64,000 nucleotides of DNA from positions 186,001 through 250,000 of the forward strand of contig NZ_JAGYPI010000003.1 in assembly GCF_018343615.1 (NCBI RefSeq), read 5' to 3'. Shown in pieces: positions 1-8,090 of this stretch; positions within the stretch are counted from its first letter, which is position 1, and every line of letters starts with the position of its first letter. Position numbers and translations under genes: made by a program. The notes below the pieces were generated by a model. The model saw only the letters and a list, made by a program, of their open reading frames with translations. It was not told the DNA's origin and ran no database searches. This DNA comes from Bacillus sp. FJAT-49736. GTDB taxonomy: Bacteria; Bacillota; Bacilli; Bacillales; Bacillaceae_C.

Positions 1-1
1 T

Positions 2-187
2 GAATTCGATGTTGTAATTGTTTGCACTATGGATGAAGCATTTGAAGCAAATGAAATCGATATTAAGCTATTGTATGTTTCCATGACAAGACCTTTGCAC
101 CGATTAATGCTCTTTGGTAAGAATAAATCATGCTTTTTACTTGATAAGATAGAAGATTCGTCATTATTTGGTGAACTTGTTTCATAA
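2..187 (+). CDS. C-terminal end of UvrD/HelD-type DNA helicase (partial)
   Basis: The window opens inside a gene whose last 61 codons are read before a TAA stop. The segment LLYVSMTRPLHRLMLFG matches the last conserved motif of superfamily-1 helicases (the VAxTRA/VSMTR type), which contacts ATP and DNA. The remaining 25 residues are a non-conserved tail. UvrD/PcrA-like enzymes and the RNA-polymerase recycling factor HelD both end this way, and HelD fits this spacing well, but the piece is too short to choose. A clean terminator follows, so it is the last gene of its transcript. Confidence 0.6.
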   Translation, partial: EFDVVIVCTMDEAFEANEIDIKLLYVSMTRPLHRLMLFGKNKSCFLLDKIEDSSLFGELVS

Positions 188-209
188 GAAGGATATCGTA
201 TAGTTTGGT

Positions 210-240
210 GCCTAAATCGCGAAGTGATTTAGGCTTTTTG
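210..240 (+). terminator. Rho-independent terminator of the helicase gene
   Basis: A perfect 9-bp stem, GCCTAAATC with GATTTAGGC, surrounds a 7-nt loop and is followed by five T residues. It lies 23 bp after the helicase stop codon. Confidence 0.85.
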
Positions 241-347
241 CAATCAACTTCCGATTGTTTTTTTGTAAATACTTGTATAAATTAAAGGATTTTTCCCACA
301 AATTGTCGTATTGTATCGTATAAATATTTAAAAGGGAAGGATACAAT

Positions 348-1625
348 ATGATCCTTGAAATAATTATTCTCCAGCTTTTAATTATTGTAATTCCCGTACA
401 TATATATACGCTTTTTTTTGAAAATAAAAAAATAGGAAGTTCTCCATATTTATTTGGAGTAATCAATGGACTGACGGCTTTATTGGCTATGTCCTTCCCT
501 TTTTCTGCCTTTAATATGGTTTGGGACTTGAGATATACCCCGTTAGCTATTGCTCTTCTGTATGAAGGTCCTATTTCAGGACTGATTGTTTTTCTTGTCA
601 TACTGTTAAAAAGGACAATAACTGGCGGAGACGGATTAGTGATCGCCTATATATGCTTGATCTTCTCCGTGATTTTGCCATTATACCTCCATAAAAACTA
701 TTGGAATATAAGTAAATTAAATCGAGTGAAAAGAGCCCTAATAGTAGGAATATGGGCTGCAATAGTACAGTTATGCATTACTTACAGTCATTTTTTACTT
801 AATGAGTACTCTAATCAAACGAAAATAAATTCTCTTCTTTTTGTTGTTGCTTACGGATCCGTTCAAATATTGGGAATAGCTGTCTCCGCCACTCTTCATG
901 AAAGAATGATTGAGAAACAAATAATGCAAAAGGAAATGACAAAGACGGTAAAATTAAATACAATGGGTGAGCTCGCTGCCTCCATTGCTCATGAAATTAG
1001 GAACCCGTTAACGGTAGTAAAAGGATTTTTACAGCTTATGAAGCAGCAAAAAAAAGGAGCAAATCAACAATACTTAACATTAGTATTGAGTGAATTAGAT
1101 AGAGCAGAAGTAATTATTAGCGACTACTTAAATTTTGCAAAGCCGCAGCTCCGTAAAATAGAAAAAATTGAGCTTGGCGATTTCACTTCTGGAATTATCA
1201 CCTTAATTCAATCTTTAGCTGTCACAAAAGGAGTTGTTTTAGCAGATCATATTGAGGAAAATCCTTCTGTTGTTACAGATAAAGATCGTCTCAAGCAGGC
1301 AATTGTAAACTTTATCAAGAATGCAATTGAAGCAACACCGCAGGGTGGGACGGTATCTGTAAGCTTAAGGCAAATAAATGACTATGTTTATATTGAAATT
1401 TCCGATACAGGTAAAGGAATGACGCAAGAGCAGCTTTCAAGAATGGGAACCGTTTTTTATACAACGAAAGAAAAGGGTACTGGCTTAGGTACTGCAGTAT
1501 CGATAAGAATTATTGAAACGATGAACGGAAAAGTAAATTATGAGAGCAAGTTAAATACTGGAACGAAAGTTACAATTCAATTGCCTGTTCTACATGGGAA
1601 TGAAGCTGAAGGTAATGGTACATAG
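348..1625 (+). CDS. kinB: KinB-like membrane sensor histidine kinase (sporulation phosphorelay)
   Basis: A 425-residue protein with about six hydrophobic segments in residues 1-180 and almost no extracellular domain, the architecture of B. subtilis KinB (428 aa), which feeds phosphate into Spo0F to start sporulation. The kinase core is complete: H-box ASIAHEIRNP with phospho-acceptor His215, N-box NFIKNAIEA around 321-329, G1 box DTGKGM at 353-358 and G2 box GTGLG at 377-381. The ATG follows a GGGAAGG ribosome site. No response regulator is adjacent, as expected for an orphan phosphorelay kinase. The assignment rests on length, topology and H-box; another orphan kinase with the same topology (a 5TM-type Kin) is the alternative. 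Confidence 0.8.
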   Translation: MILEIIILQLLIIVIPVHIYTLFFENKKIGSSPYLFGVINGLTALLAMSFPFSAFNMVWDLRYTPLAIALLYEGPISGLIVFLVILLKRTITGGDGLVIAYICLIFSVILPLYLHKNYWNISKLNRVKRALIVGIWAAIVQLCITYSHFLLNEYSNQTKINSLLFVVAYGSVQILGIAVSATLHERMIEKQIMQKEMTKTVKLNTMGELAASIAHEIRNPLTVVKGFLQLMKQQKKGANQQYLTLVLSELDRAEVIISDYLNFAKPQLRKIEKIELGDFTSGIITLIQSLAVTKGVVLADHIEENPSVVTDKDRLKQAIVNFIKNAIEATPQGGTVSVSLRQINDYVYIEISDTGKGMTQEQLSRMGTVFYTTKEKGTGLGTAVSIRIIETMNGKVNYESKLNTGTKVTIQLPVLHGNEAEGNGT

Positions 1626-1664
1626 GAAAAGGTTTCTTAATATATTATGATCAACAAAATATCA

Positions 1665-1720
1665 ATGGGCAGTATTACTGTTGCTTCTAAAATCTTGAAG
1701 CAAGGTACGATACTGCCCAT
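1665..1720. other. Long hairpin downstream of kinB-like gene
   Basis: Perfect 11-bp arms ATGGGCAGTAT and ATACTGCCCAT enclose a second inverted repeat (TTGCTTC with GAAGCAA). There is no T-tract on either side, so it is not a classical terminator. It lies between convergent genes and may stop or process transcripts. Confidence 0.5.
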
Positions 1721-1740
1721 TAATATGTCTAAAATTAGAG

Positions 1741-1769
1741 TAGCAAACAGCAGGGATTTAACCCCCGCT
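1741..1769 (-). terminator. Weak terminator for CotG-like gene 1
   Basis: On the minus strand AGCGGGG pairs with CCCTGCT (one G-T wobble) around a short loop, followed by GTTTGCTA. It begins 17 bp beyond the stop codon of the CotG-like gene. The T-tract is poor. Confidence 0.4.
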
Positions 1770-1785
1770 GACTAAAGAGAATATT

Positions 1786-2463
1786 TTAATCTTCTCTGAC
1801 TAATGTTACGGACCACATATTCCCATCTTTAACGACTCTGTTGGTTGTTCTAAAACGAGAAGTCCGACGGCGGGAAGTTCTCCGACGAGAAGTCCGACGA
1901 CGAGAAGTTCTCCGACGAGAAGTTCTCCGACGAGAAGTCCGACGACGGGAAGAGCTACGACGAGAAGTCCGACGACGGGAAGAGCTACGACGAGAAGTCC
2001 GACGACGGGAAGAGCTGCGACGAGAAGTCCGACGACGGGAAGAGCTACGACGAGAAGTCCGACGACGGGAAGAGCTGCGACGAGAAGTCCGGCGACGGGA
2101 AGAGCTGCGACGAGAAGTCTGACGGCGGGAAGTTCTCCGACGAGAAGTCCGACGACGGGAAGAGCTGCGACGAGAAGTCCGACGGTGGGAAGAGCCGCGA
2201 CGAGAAGTCCGACGACGGGAAGAGCTGCGACGAGAAGTCTGACGACGGGAAGAGCTGCGACGAGTATTGCCACGCTGAGAAGTTCGACGACGTGAGGAGC
2301 TACGACGAGAAGTTCTACGAGATGTACTACTAGAAGAGCTTCTACGGCTAGATGCTCTTGACTCGCGCATAGAACCTGGATCCTGGAGCATAAATTCTCC
2401 TAAACCAGCATTTTGGGCGTATTCAACAGCTTCTTGAATACTTTCCGAACTGAAATTGTCCAT
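1786..2463 (-). CDS. CotG-like Ser/Arg-repeat spore coat protein 1
   Basis: A 225-residue protein with three parts: a 33-residue non-repetitive N-terminus, a tract from about residue 34 to 203 made almost only of Ser, Arg and Thr, and a 23-residue tail ending in SVTLVRED. The tract is built from 5-residue blocks RRSSS and RRRTS, mostly alternating as a 10-residue (30-bp) unit, then six RRRTS blocks near the end. B. subtilis CotG is likewise a basic repeat protein next to cotH, and it is phosphorylated on Ser by CotH. A longer frame exists upstream, but AGGAGG sits seven bases before this ATG, which decides the start. It is divergent from cotH. Coat role is inferred from composition and neighbours. 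Confidence 0.8.
   Translation of the reverse strand: MDNFSSESIQEAVEYAQNAGLGEFMLQDPGSMRESRASSRRSSSSSTSRRTSRRSSSRRRTSQRGNTRRSSSRRQTSRRSSSRRRTSRRGSSHRRTSRRSSSRRRTSRRRTSRRQTSRRSSSRRRTSRRSSSRRRTSRRSSSRRRTSRRSSSRRRTSRRSSSRRRTSRRSSSRRRTSRRRTSRRRTSRRRTSRRRTSRRRTSRFRTTNRVVKDGNMWSVTLVRED
1855..2364 (-). repeat. Tandem repeats encoding RS blocks (30-bp and 15-bp units)
   Basis: In-frame tandem repeat inside CotG-like gene 1. The main unit is 30 bp (two 5-codon blocks); the gene-distal part uses a 15-bp unit. Copies differ by a few third-position and Arg/Gln/His changes, as expected for repeats that expand and contract by slippage. The repeats also leave open frames on both strands, which are not real genes. 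Confidence 0.9.
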
Positions 2464-2618
2464 GATTAACCTCCTTTTGGGCATTGAAAGATTTGAATCC
2501 CTTATAAAATTGAAAGATTCCTTTTATATCTTTCATTGCTATATGGTACGTGTATCCTACAAAAATGTATGGGACATTTGTTTATATTTTAAAAAAATAG
2601 ATAAATGATTGATGTGTC

Positions 2619-2646
2619 ACAGACTGCCTTTTTTTCATACGAATAA
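2619..2646 (+). promoter_or_regulatory. Possible sigma-K/sigma-E promoter for cotH
   Basis: AC at 2619-2620, a 15-bp gap, then CATACGAATA resembles the sigma-K pattern (AC ... CATAnnnTA) and also the sigma-E -10 CATACAnT. The family consensus spacing is 16-17 bp. Transcription would run through the dispersed repeat copy that fills the leader. Weak call. Confidence 0.25.
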
Positions 2647-2650
2647 TAAA

Positions 2651-2823
2651 GACTCTTTTCTAAAACTATGTTGCTGTTGAAAGCGTAACCCATATTAACA
2701 TTCTTTTTTTCAGAATGAATTAATCTTCTAAGAAAAGATGCCCCTTAGCAAAATCTTTATTAATACGACAAGCAACAAGTTAAAATCGGCTTTTGGATTT
2801 TAACACTCCATGCAAAAACAGCC
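2651..2823 (+). repeat. Dispersed intergenic repeat, copy A
   Basis: Begins GACTCTTTTCT and ends AAAACAGCC. It contains TAAGAAAAGATGCCCC, which can pair with the left end, and the perfect hairpin GTTAAAATC ... GATTTTAAC near the right end. It ends 15 bp before the ribosome site of cotH, so it is part of the cotH leader. Confidence 0.7.
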
Positions 2824-2848
2824 ATAAATAAAAAGGCAGGTGTTTCTT

Positions 2849-3940
2849 TTGACAGGAAAAGATAAATTGCCAAAATATCAGTTATATGTTCACCCCCTCG
2901 ATTTAAGGGAGTTAAAAAAGGATATCTGGAATGAGGAACCTGTACCGGGGCAGTTAACCATTAATAAAAGAAAATTTGATGTTGATATTGTATACAGGGG
3001 TTCACATATAAGAAAGTTTGCAAAAAAGTCCTATAATGTTTCCTTCTATAAGCCTAGTAATTATCAGGGCAAAAAGGAAATTCACTTAAATGCAGAGTAT
3101 AAAGATCCTTCTATGATTAGAAATAAACTTTCTCTCGATTTTTTCTCCGACATTGGAGTTCTCTCTCCCGAATCACAATTCATTTTTTTACAGTTAAATG
3201 GCAGAAAAGAAGGAATATATCTTGAATTAGAGTCTGTAGATGAAAACTTTTTGAAAAAAAGGGGTCTTCCAAACGGGTCCATTTTTTATGCGGTTGATGG
3301 GGACGCAAATTTTTCATTACTTAGTGATTTAGATGAAGAAACAAAAAAGTCGCTATTACTTGGATACGAAAGGAAGTGCGGTAATAAGAGCGACGATTAT
3401 CATCTGCAGCAGTTTATTTTTGTTATAAATACCCTATTAAAACAAGAGTTTGAAAAGGAAATCATTCATCATTTAGATGTTGAGAAGTATTTGCGCTGGC
3501 TAGCAGGAGTAGTTTTAACTCAGAATTATGATGGCTTTGTTCATAACTATGCATTATATAGAAATGGAGATACAGGATTATTTGAAATTATTCCTTGGGA
3601 TTATGATGCAACATGGGGCAGAGATGTAAATGGAAAGTATATGGAGGAGGATTATGTTCGGATTGAAGGCTATAATACATTAACTGCACGCCTTTTAGAT
3701 GTAACGGCATTCAGAAAAAAATACCGAAGTATGCTTGCAGAATTTTTGACGAATCAATATACCGTTGACTATCTGCGGCCAAAAATTGAATATTTGTTTC
3801 AGCTGATAGAGCCATACATTCCGATGGATCCCTACAAAAAAGATGATCTGGAAAAATTCAAGGAAGAACCTAATCTAATATTAGAATTTATCCACTTGAG
3901 AAACCAATATTTAATTTCCAAACTAAAAAGCCTAGATTAA
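2849..3940 (+). CDS. cotH: CotH spore coat protein kinase
   Basis: Near full-length match to the family pattern of B. subtilis CotH (362 aa): YQLYVHP..LRELKKDIW near the N-terminus, YRGSHIRKFAKKSY, the IHLNAEYKDPS segment, then NYDGFVHNYALYRNG and IPWDYDATWG. CotH is an atypical kinase that phosphorylates CotB and CotG and organises inner and outer coat layers. A GTG nine bases upstream is also open, but AGGTG sits six bases before this TTG. With the TTG start (363 aa) the catalytic aspartates fall at 228 and 251, the positions I recall as essential in B. subtilis CotH. The flanking Ser/Arg-repeat genes are the obvious substrates. Confidence 0.95.
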   Translation: MTGKDKLPKYQLYVHPLDLRELKKDIWNEEPVPGQLTINKRKFDVDIVYRGSHIRKFAKKSYNVSFYKPSNYQGKKEIHLNAEYKDPSMIRNKLSLDFFSDIGVLSPESQFIFLQLNGRKEGIYLELESVDENFLKKRGLPNGSIFYAVDGDANFSLLSDLDEETKKSLLLGYERKCGNKSDDYHLQQFIFVINTLLKQEFEKEIIHHLDVEKYLRWLAGVVLTQNYDGFVHNYALYRNGDTGLFEIIPWDYDATWGRDVNGKYMEEDYVRIEGYNTLTARLLDVTAFRKKYRSMLAEFLTNQYTVDYLRPKIEYLFQLIEPYIPMDPYKKDDLEKFKEEPNLILEFIHLRNQYLISKLKSLD

Positions 3941-4099
3941 TAAAATGAGAATTGATATAGCATTACCAAAATGTTTACTTATGAGGTGGGCTTTAGTTGA
4001 AATAATTATAAATAGTTATTTATCCTGTTTCAAGAAATTAGTAGACACGTACTATACATTATGTATAACCCTAATGGATAAGTAACAAGGAGGATCAAA

Positions 4100-5530
4100 A
4101 TGGAGACTAGAAATAGGAATCATCCAAAAGATCAAGAAATTAAACAACTAAAAGCCGCAAAGGATAAACAGTCTGAAGAGCTTATAAATGGTCAACTAGA
4201 AAATCAATTCGATGATTTACAACAAGAGCAAAGTAATGATTTTCTTAAAGAACAAACTAATGATCTGGTGGAAATGCAAATTAGCCTAATAGATGGAGCA
4301 AACGAAATGAATGAGCTCGAATCCAGCAGTGAAAACTATGTGGTTACCTTAATACGTTCTGGTTTAAATAGAGATACGAGCGGTTCTTGGAGAAACAGAG
4401 AGGACAATGAAATAGCTGCAAAAAGTAGGGGTTCCCACCGTATTAATGTTCATAGGCAAACTAGCGGGAAACGCCTTACTACTAAAGATAGATTAACTAA
4501 AAGAAGCTACCGTCTAAGAATGAATAGAAAATCTGTAAGAGGCAGTTATCGTCTAAGTAGTGGAAGAGCTACGGACCTAACAACTATGGAAAGGACTACA
4601 TCAGTAGAAAGCCATCCTTTAATGATAGAAAGAACATCAGCAAGAGGAAATTCCTTTACTTATGGGGAAAGAACTATGAATAGTAGTAGCCGTACAAGCA
4701 GAAGAAGAACGGCAAAGAGCAGCAGCCGTACGAGCAGAAGAAGAACGGCAAGGAGCAGCAGCCGTACGAGCAGAAGAAGAACGGCAAGGAGTAGTAGCCG
4801 TACAAGCAGAAGAAGAACGGCAAGGAGCAGTAGCCGTACGAGCAGGAGAAGAACGACAAGGAGCAGTAGCCGTACGAGCAGGAGAAGAACGACAAGGAGC
4901 AGTAGCCGTACGGGTAGAAGAAGAACGACAAGGAACAGTAGCCGTACGAGCAGAAGAAGAGCGACAAGGAGTAGTAGTCGTACGAGCAGAAGAAGAGCGA
5001 CAAGAAGTAGTAGTCGTACGAGCAGAAGAAGAACGACAAGGAGCAGTAGCCGTACGAGCAGAAGAAGAGCGACAAGAAGTAGTAGTCGTACGAGCAGAAG
5101 AAGAACGACAAGGAGCAGTAGCCGTACGAACAGGAGAAGAACGACAAGGAGCAGTAGCCGTACGAGCAGGAGAAGAACGACAAGGAGCAGTAGCTGTACG
5201 AGCAGAAGAAGAACGACAAGGAGCAGTAGTCGTACGAACAGGAGAAGAACAACAAGGAGCAGTAGCCGTACGAACAGGAGAAGAACGATAAGTAGCAGTA
5301 GTCGTACGAACAGAAGAAGAACGATAAGTAGCAGTAGCCGTACGAACAGAAGAAGAACCACAAGCAGCAGTAGTAGTCATCGTACAAGAAGAAGAAGATC
5401 CACCCGCAGTAATTATAATAATTATAAAAAAAGTGATAATAGATCCAGAAATACATCGTTCAGAAATTCAAGAGTAAAGCGTGAAACAGTCATTAAATCC
5501 GTTAGTTATAACTGGAAGTCATCGAAATAG
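4100..5530 (+). CDS. CotG-like Ser/Arg-repeat spore coat protein 2
   Basis: A 476-residue protein. Residues 1-80 are rich in Gln, Glu and Asp and look coiled-coil-like; 90-194 are irregular and basic; 195-422 hold 19 copies of a 12-residue unit (SSSRTSRRRTAR/TTR) plus one degenerate copy; the last 40 residues are unique and end in VIKSVSYNWKSSK. That ending resembles the end of the glycosyltransferase at 10357-11790 (VVKTINYKWKPM). AAGGAGG seven bases upstream sets the ATG. It lies 159 bp behind cotH on the same strand and ends at a strong terminator. Its role as a CotH substrate in the outer coat is inferred from CotG in B. subtilis; there is no domain homology beyond composition. Confidence 0.8.
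   Translation: METRNRNHPKDQEIKQLKAAKDKQSEELINGQLENQFDDLQQEQSNDFLKEQTNDLVEMQISLIDGANEMNELESSSENYVVTLIRSGLNRDTSGSWRNREDNEIAAKSRGSHRINVHRQTSGKRLTTKDRLTKRSYRLRMNRKSVRGSYRLSSGRATDLTTMERTTSVESHPLMIERTSARGNSFTYGERTMNSSSRTSRRRTAKSSSRTSRRRTARSSSRTSRRRTARSSSRTSRRRTARSSSRTSRRRTTRSSSRTSRRRTTRSSSRTGRRRTTRNSSRTSRRRATRSSSRTSRRRATRSSSRTSRRRTTRSSSRTSRRRATRSSSRTSRRRTTRSSSRTNRRRTTRSSSRTSRRRTTRSSSCTSRRRTTRSSSRTNRRRTTRSSSRTNRRRTISSSSRTNRRRTISSSSRTNRRRTTSSSSSHRTRRRRSTRSNYNNYKKSDNRSRNTSFRNSRVKRETVIKSVSYNWKSSK
4682..5404 (+). repeat. 36-bp tandem repeat array in CotG-like gene 2
   Basis: Nineteen in-frame 36-bp units at 4682-5365 and a degenerate twentieth. Variants (TAR, TTR, ATR, then TIS/TTS; Ser to Asn at the third block) are grouped along the array, which indicates local unit duplication. 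The period (36 bp) differs from that of CotG-like gene 1 (30/15 bp), so the two arrays expanded independently. Confidence 0.95.
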
Positions 5531-5601
5531 CTACTATTTTGTATGGTCAGGGTCCTTATGTCTGATGAAGTTTATGCGATTTTTAATATCTTCTTATAAT
5601 A

Positions 5602-5640
5602 AAAGGAGCCTTAGTTTGTGCCAACTAAGGTTCCTCTTTT
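5602..5640. terminator. Bidirectional terminator between CotG-like gene 2 and the epimerase
   Basis: AGGAGCCTTAGTT pairs with AACTAAGGTTCCT (one mismatch) around a 6-nt loop. It is flanked by an A-run on the left and TCTTTT on the right, so it can end the plus-strand coat gene and the minus-strand sugar operon. Confidence 0.85.
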
Positions 5641-5669
5641 GTTTATATTGTTTGTGTAGTAGAAACTAT

Positions 5670-6659
5670 TTATGAGATATTGTAATACTCTTTAAACCAA
5701 TCTATAAATTTACTCATCCCATCCTTGATATCCGTTTGTGGACGATACTCTATAAATTTTGCAATATCCTCAATATCCGCAAATGTTTCAGGAACGTCAC
5801 CAGGCTGCATTGGTAAAAAGTTCTTTATTGCCTTCGTTCCAATGTTATCTTCTAATACTTTAATAAAATAATGCAGTTCAATGGGGCGGTGGTTCCCAAT
5901 GTTATAAATTATATAAGGAGGGGCATACTCTTGTGGGTGCCCTTTTATTATTAGTCGATATATCGATTCTATTACATCATCAATATAAGTAAAATCCCTT
6001 TTCATATTACCGTAATTAAATAAATCTAATGGCTCTTGCTTAATAATAGCGTTAGTAAAGGTAAAAGTAGCCATATCCGGTCTGCCCCACGGACCATAAA
6101 CTGTAAATAATCGTAAGCCGGTTGTAGGAAGCTGATATAAATGACTGTAAGTATATGCCATTAGTTCATTTGCCTTTTTAGTAGCTGCATACAAGCTAAC
6201 TGGTTGATCAACGCGGTCCGTTACAGAAAAAGGTGTTTGCTTATTATTGCCGTAGACTGAACTAGAGGAAGCATAGATTAGGTGTTTTACCTTCTGTTCT
6301 TTACAACATTCAAGAATATTGGCAAAACCAACAAGATTAGATTGAATATAAGCATGAGGATTTTTTAGACTGTATCTGACTCCTGCTTGTGCGGCTAAAT
6401 GGATTACATTGTCGATGTCATACTGTTTAAAGAGACTTTTTAATAATTCCAGATTTTCAATTGAACCTTTGATAAAAACAAAATTCATATCCCTTTCTAA
6501 TATTTCTAAGCGATCATATTTTAAGCTTTGATCATAGTAATCATTTATATTATCAATTCCAAGGACATGAAATCCTTCATTTAATAAGCGTTTGGATAGA
6601 TGAAATCCAATAAAACCGGCACAGCCGGTAATAAATATAAACTTTTCTTTTTGATGCAC
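5670..6659 (-). CDS. NAD-dependent epimerase, probably UDP-glucuronate 4-epimerase (YtcB-like)
   Basis: A 329-residue extended short-chain dehydrogenase. The NAD-binding TGCAGFIG is at residues 11-18, followed by GIDNINDYYD, a segment typical of UDP-glucuronate 4-epimerases rather than GalE. The catalytic Tyr157/Lys161 pair is in YAATK and the serine stretch SSSSVYG precedes it. It would convert UDP-glucuronate to UDP-galacturonate. The start is GTG, with AAAGGGG ten bases upstream. Last gene of a galU-ugd-epimerase operon that matches ytdA-ytcA-ytcB of B. subtilis, a mother-cell (sigma-K) sporulation operon as I recall. UDP-glucose 4-epimerase activity remains possible. Confidence 0.85.
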   Translation of the reverse strand: MHQKEKFIFITGCAGFIGFHLSKRLLNEGFHVLGIDNINDYYDQSLKYDRLEILERDMNFVFIKGSIENLELLKSLFKQYDIDNVIHLAAQAGVRYSLKNPHAYIQSNLVGFANILECCKEQKVKHLIYASSSSVYGNNKQTPFSVTDRVDQPVSLYAATKKANELMAYTYSHLYQLPTTGLRLFTVYGPWGRPDMATFTFTNAIIKQEPLDLFNYGNMKRDFTYIDDVIESIYRLIIKGHPQEYAPPYIIYNIGNHRPIELHYFIKVLEDNIGTKAIKNFLPMQPGDVPETFADIEDIAKFIEYRPQTDIKDGMSKFIDWFKEYYNIS

Positions 6660-6730
6660 TATAAGTGTCCCCTTTAATGGCTCTTTTCTTAAAATACTTC
6701 CTTTTTTGAAACAAGTTATACTCCTGCGCT

Positions 6731-8044
6731 TTATAATCCTACTCCAAAGTAGTGATATCCTAATTGCAATAATTTGGATGAATCAAGAGCATTCCTTCCA
6801 TCAAAAATTAGTGGTCTAGAAACTAGAAATTTTGCACCCTGCCAATCTATTTCGAGGATTTCATTCCATTCGGTTAAGATGAAAACAGCATCAGCGTCTT
6901 TGAGTGCATCGAGAGGGGTTAATGAATAAGTAATGGAAGGATAAATTTTTTTAACATGTTCTGCCCCTTGAGGGTCATAGGCTGAGATGGATACATTGTT
7001 TTTTAATAGGAAATCGATAACTCTTAAAGAGGGTGCTTCTCTTATATCATCCGTTTGCGGTTTAAAGGTCAAACCTAATATTGCAATACGTTTGTTTGAA
7101 AGGTTACCCACTACCTGCTTAACTTTTTCCATGAACCATTCGACTTGTGTTTCGTTCACATATGAAACAGCTTGTAAAATATTCATGGAAACTTCACAAT
7201 CAGCGGCTAATGCTAGCACTGCTTTTATATCCTTTGGAAAACACGAACCTCCATACCCAATTCCTGCCTGCAGAAAATCAGGGCCAATCCTCTTATCCAT
7301 TCCCATTCCTGCTGCAATCTTATTAACATTGACACCTTTTTTTTCACATAATCTTGCTAATTCATTCATAAAGGATATTTTCGTGGCCAAAAAAGCATTA
7401 GAGGCATACTTAATCATTTCTGCTTCTTTAATGGTTGTATATAGGAAGGTTGTTTCAACATTTTTATATAAATTTCTCATTATTTCCCTTGCATTATCGG
7501 TATCGCAGCCTATTACAATTCTTTCAGGATATAAAGCATCGTATAATGCTTTTCCCTCCCGAAGGAATTCTGGATTTGAAACAAGATCAAAAGGAATAGA
7601 TTGATTTCTTTTAATCATCTCTTCTTTTATGACATGTTTTATCCGCTCTCCTGTGCCTATTGGAACGGTGCTTTTAATGACAATGGTCTTATAATCATTC
7701 ATGAATCTCCCGATATTTCTTGCCGCATCCTCCACATAGGTCAGATCAGCGTTTCCATCCTCTGTTGAGGGGGTTCCTACCGTCAGAAATAGAATATCGC
7801 ACTCATGAATACCCTTTGTTATATTAGTGGTAAAGGAAAGTCTATTGTTGAATAGGAATGCTTGCAGTAGCTCTTCCAAACCTTCTTCGTAAAAAGGGAG
7901 TTTGGAATTATTTAAATTTTTAATTTTATCCTCGTTTATATCCATGACTGTTACAGTATAGCCGTATTTTGCAAAAACAATTGCCGTAGTGGTACCAACA
8001 TAACCTGCCCCGATAATCCCTATTTTCAAATTGTTCACCCCCAT
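6731..8044 (-). CDS. ugd: UDP-glucose 6-dehydrogenase
   Basis: A 437-residue enzyme oxidising UDP-glucose to UDP-glucuronate with two NAD+. It has the N-terminal Rossmann motif GIIGAGYVG, the STVPIGTG and NPEFLREG motifs, and the catalytic Cys268 in GYGGSCFPKDI. The central and C-terminal UDP-binding domains are complete. The ATG at 8044 has a poor ribosome site; GGGGGTGA just downstream of it could instead serve a TTG start at 8029 (432 aa), giving an N-terminus LKIGIIGAGYVG nearer the usual one. It lies between galU (46 bp) and the epimerase (71 bp). Equivalent to ytcA/tuaD of B. subtilis; context favours a sporulation role. Confidence 0.93.
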   Translation of the reverse strand: MGVNNLKIGIIGAGYVGTTTAIVFAKYGYTVTVMDINEDKIKNLNNSKLPFYEEGLEELLQAFLFNNRLSFTTNITKGIHECDILFLTVGTPSTEDGNADLTYVEDAARNIGRFMNDYKTIVIKSTVPIGTGERIKHVIKEEMIKRNQSIPFDLVSNPEFLREGKALYDALYPERIVIGCDTDNAREIMRNLYKNVETTFLYTTIKEAEMIKYASNAFLATKISFMNELARLCEKKGVNVNKIAAGMGMDKRIGPDFLQAGIGYGGSCFPKDIKAVLALAADCEVSMNILQAVSYVNETQVEWFMEKVKQVVGNLSNKRIAILGLTFKPQTDDIREAPSLRVIDFLLKNNVSISAYDPQGAEHVKKIYPSITYSLTPLDALKDADAVFILTEWNEILEIDWQGAKFLVSRPLIFDGRNALDSSKLLQLGYHYFGVGL

Positions 8045-8090
8045 TCAGTAAAAGACACTTTAGTAATGTAATAGAATGATATTCTGATAT

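Noticed and set aside
1806-2273. Hydrophobic 155-codon frame overlapping CotG-like gene 1, and a 93-codon basic frame on the other strand
   Set aside because: Both are out-of-frame readings of the 30-bp repeat; any repeat whose length is a multiple of three keeps several frames open. Neither has a ribosome site.
4637-5456. Three long minus-strand frames (233-260 codons) across CotG-like gene 2
   Set aside because: They are frame shadows of the 36-bp repeat, giving monotonous LLLLV, SYCYL or RTATAPC strings, with no ribosome sites and no flanking promoter.
6987-7604. 205-codon plus-strand frame opposite ugd
   Set aside because: It lies wholly antisense to a complete UDP-glucose dehydrogenase with intact motifs and has no ribosome site.
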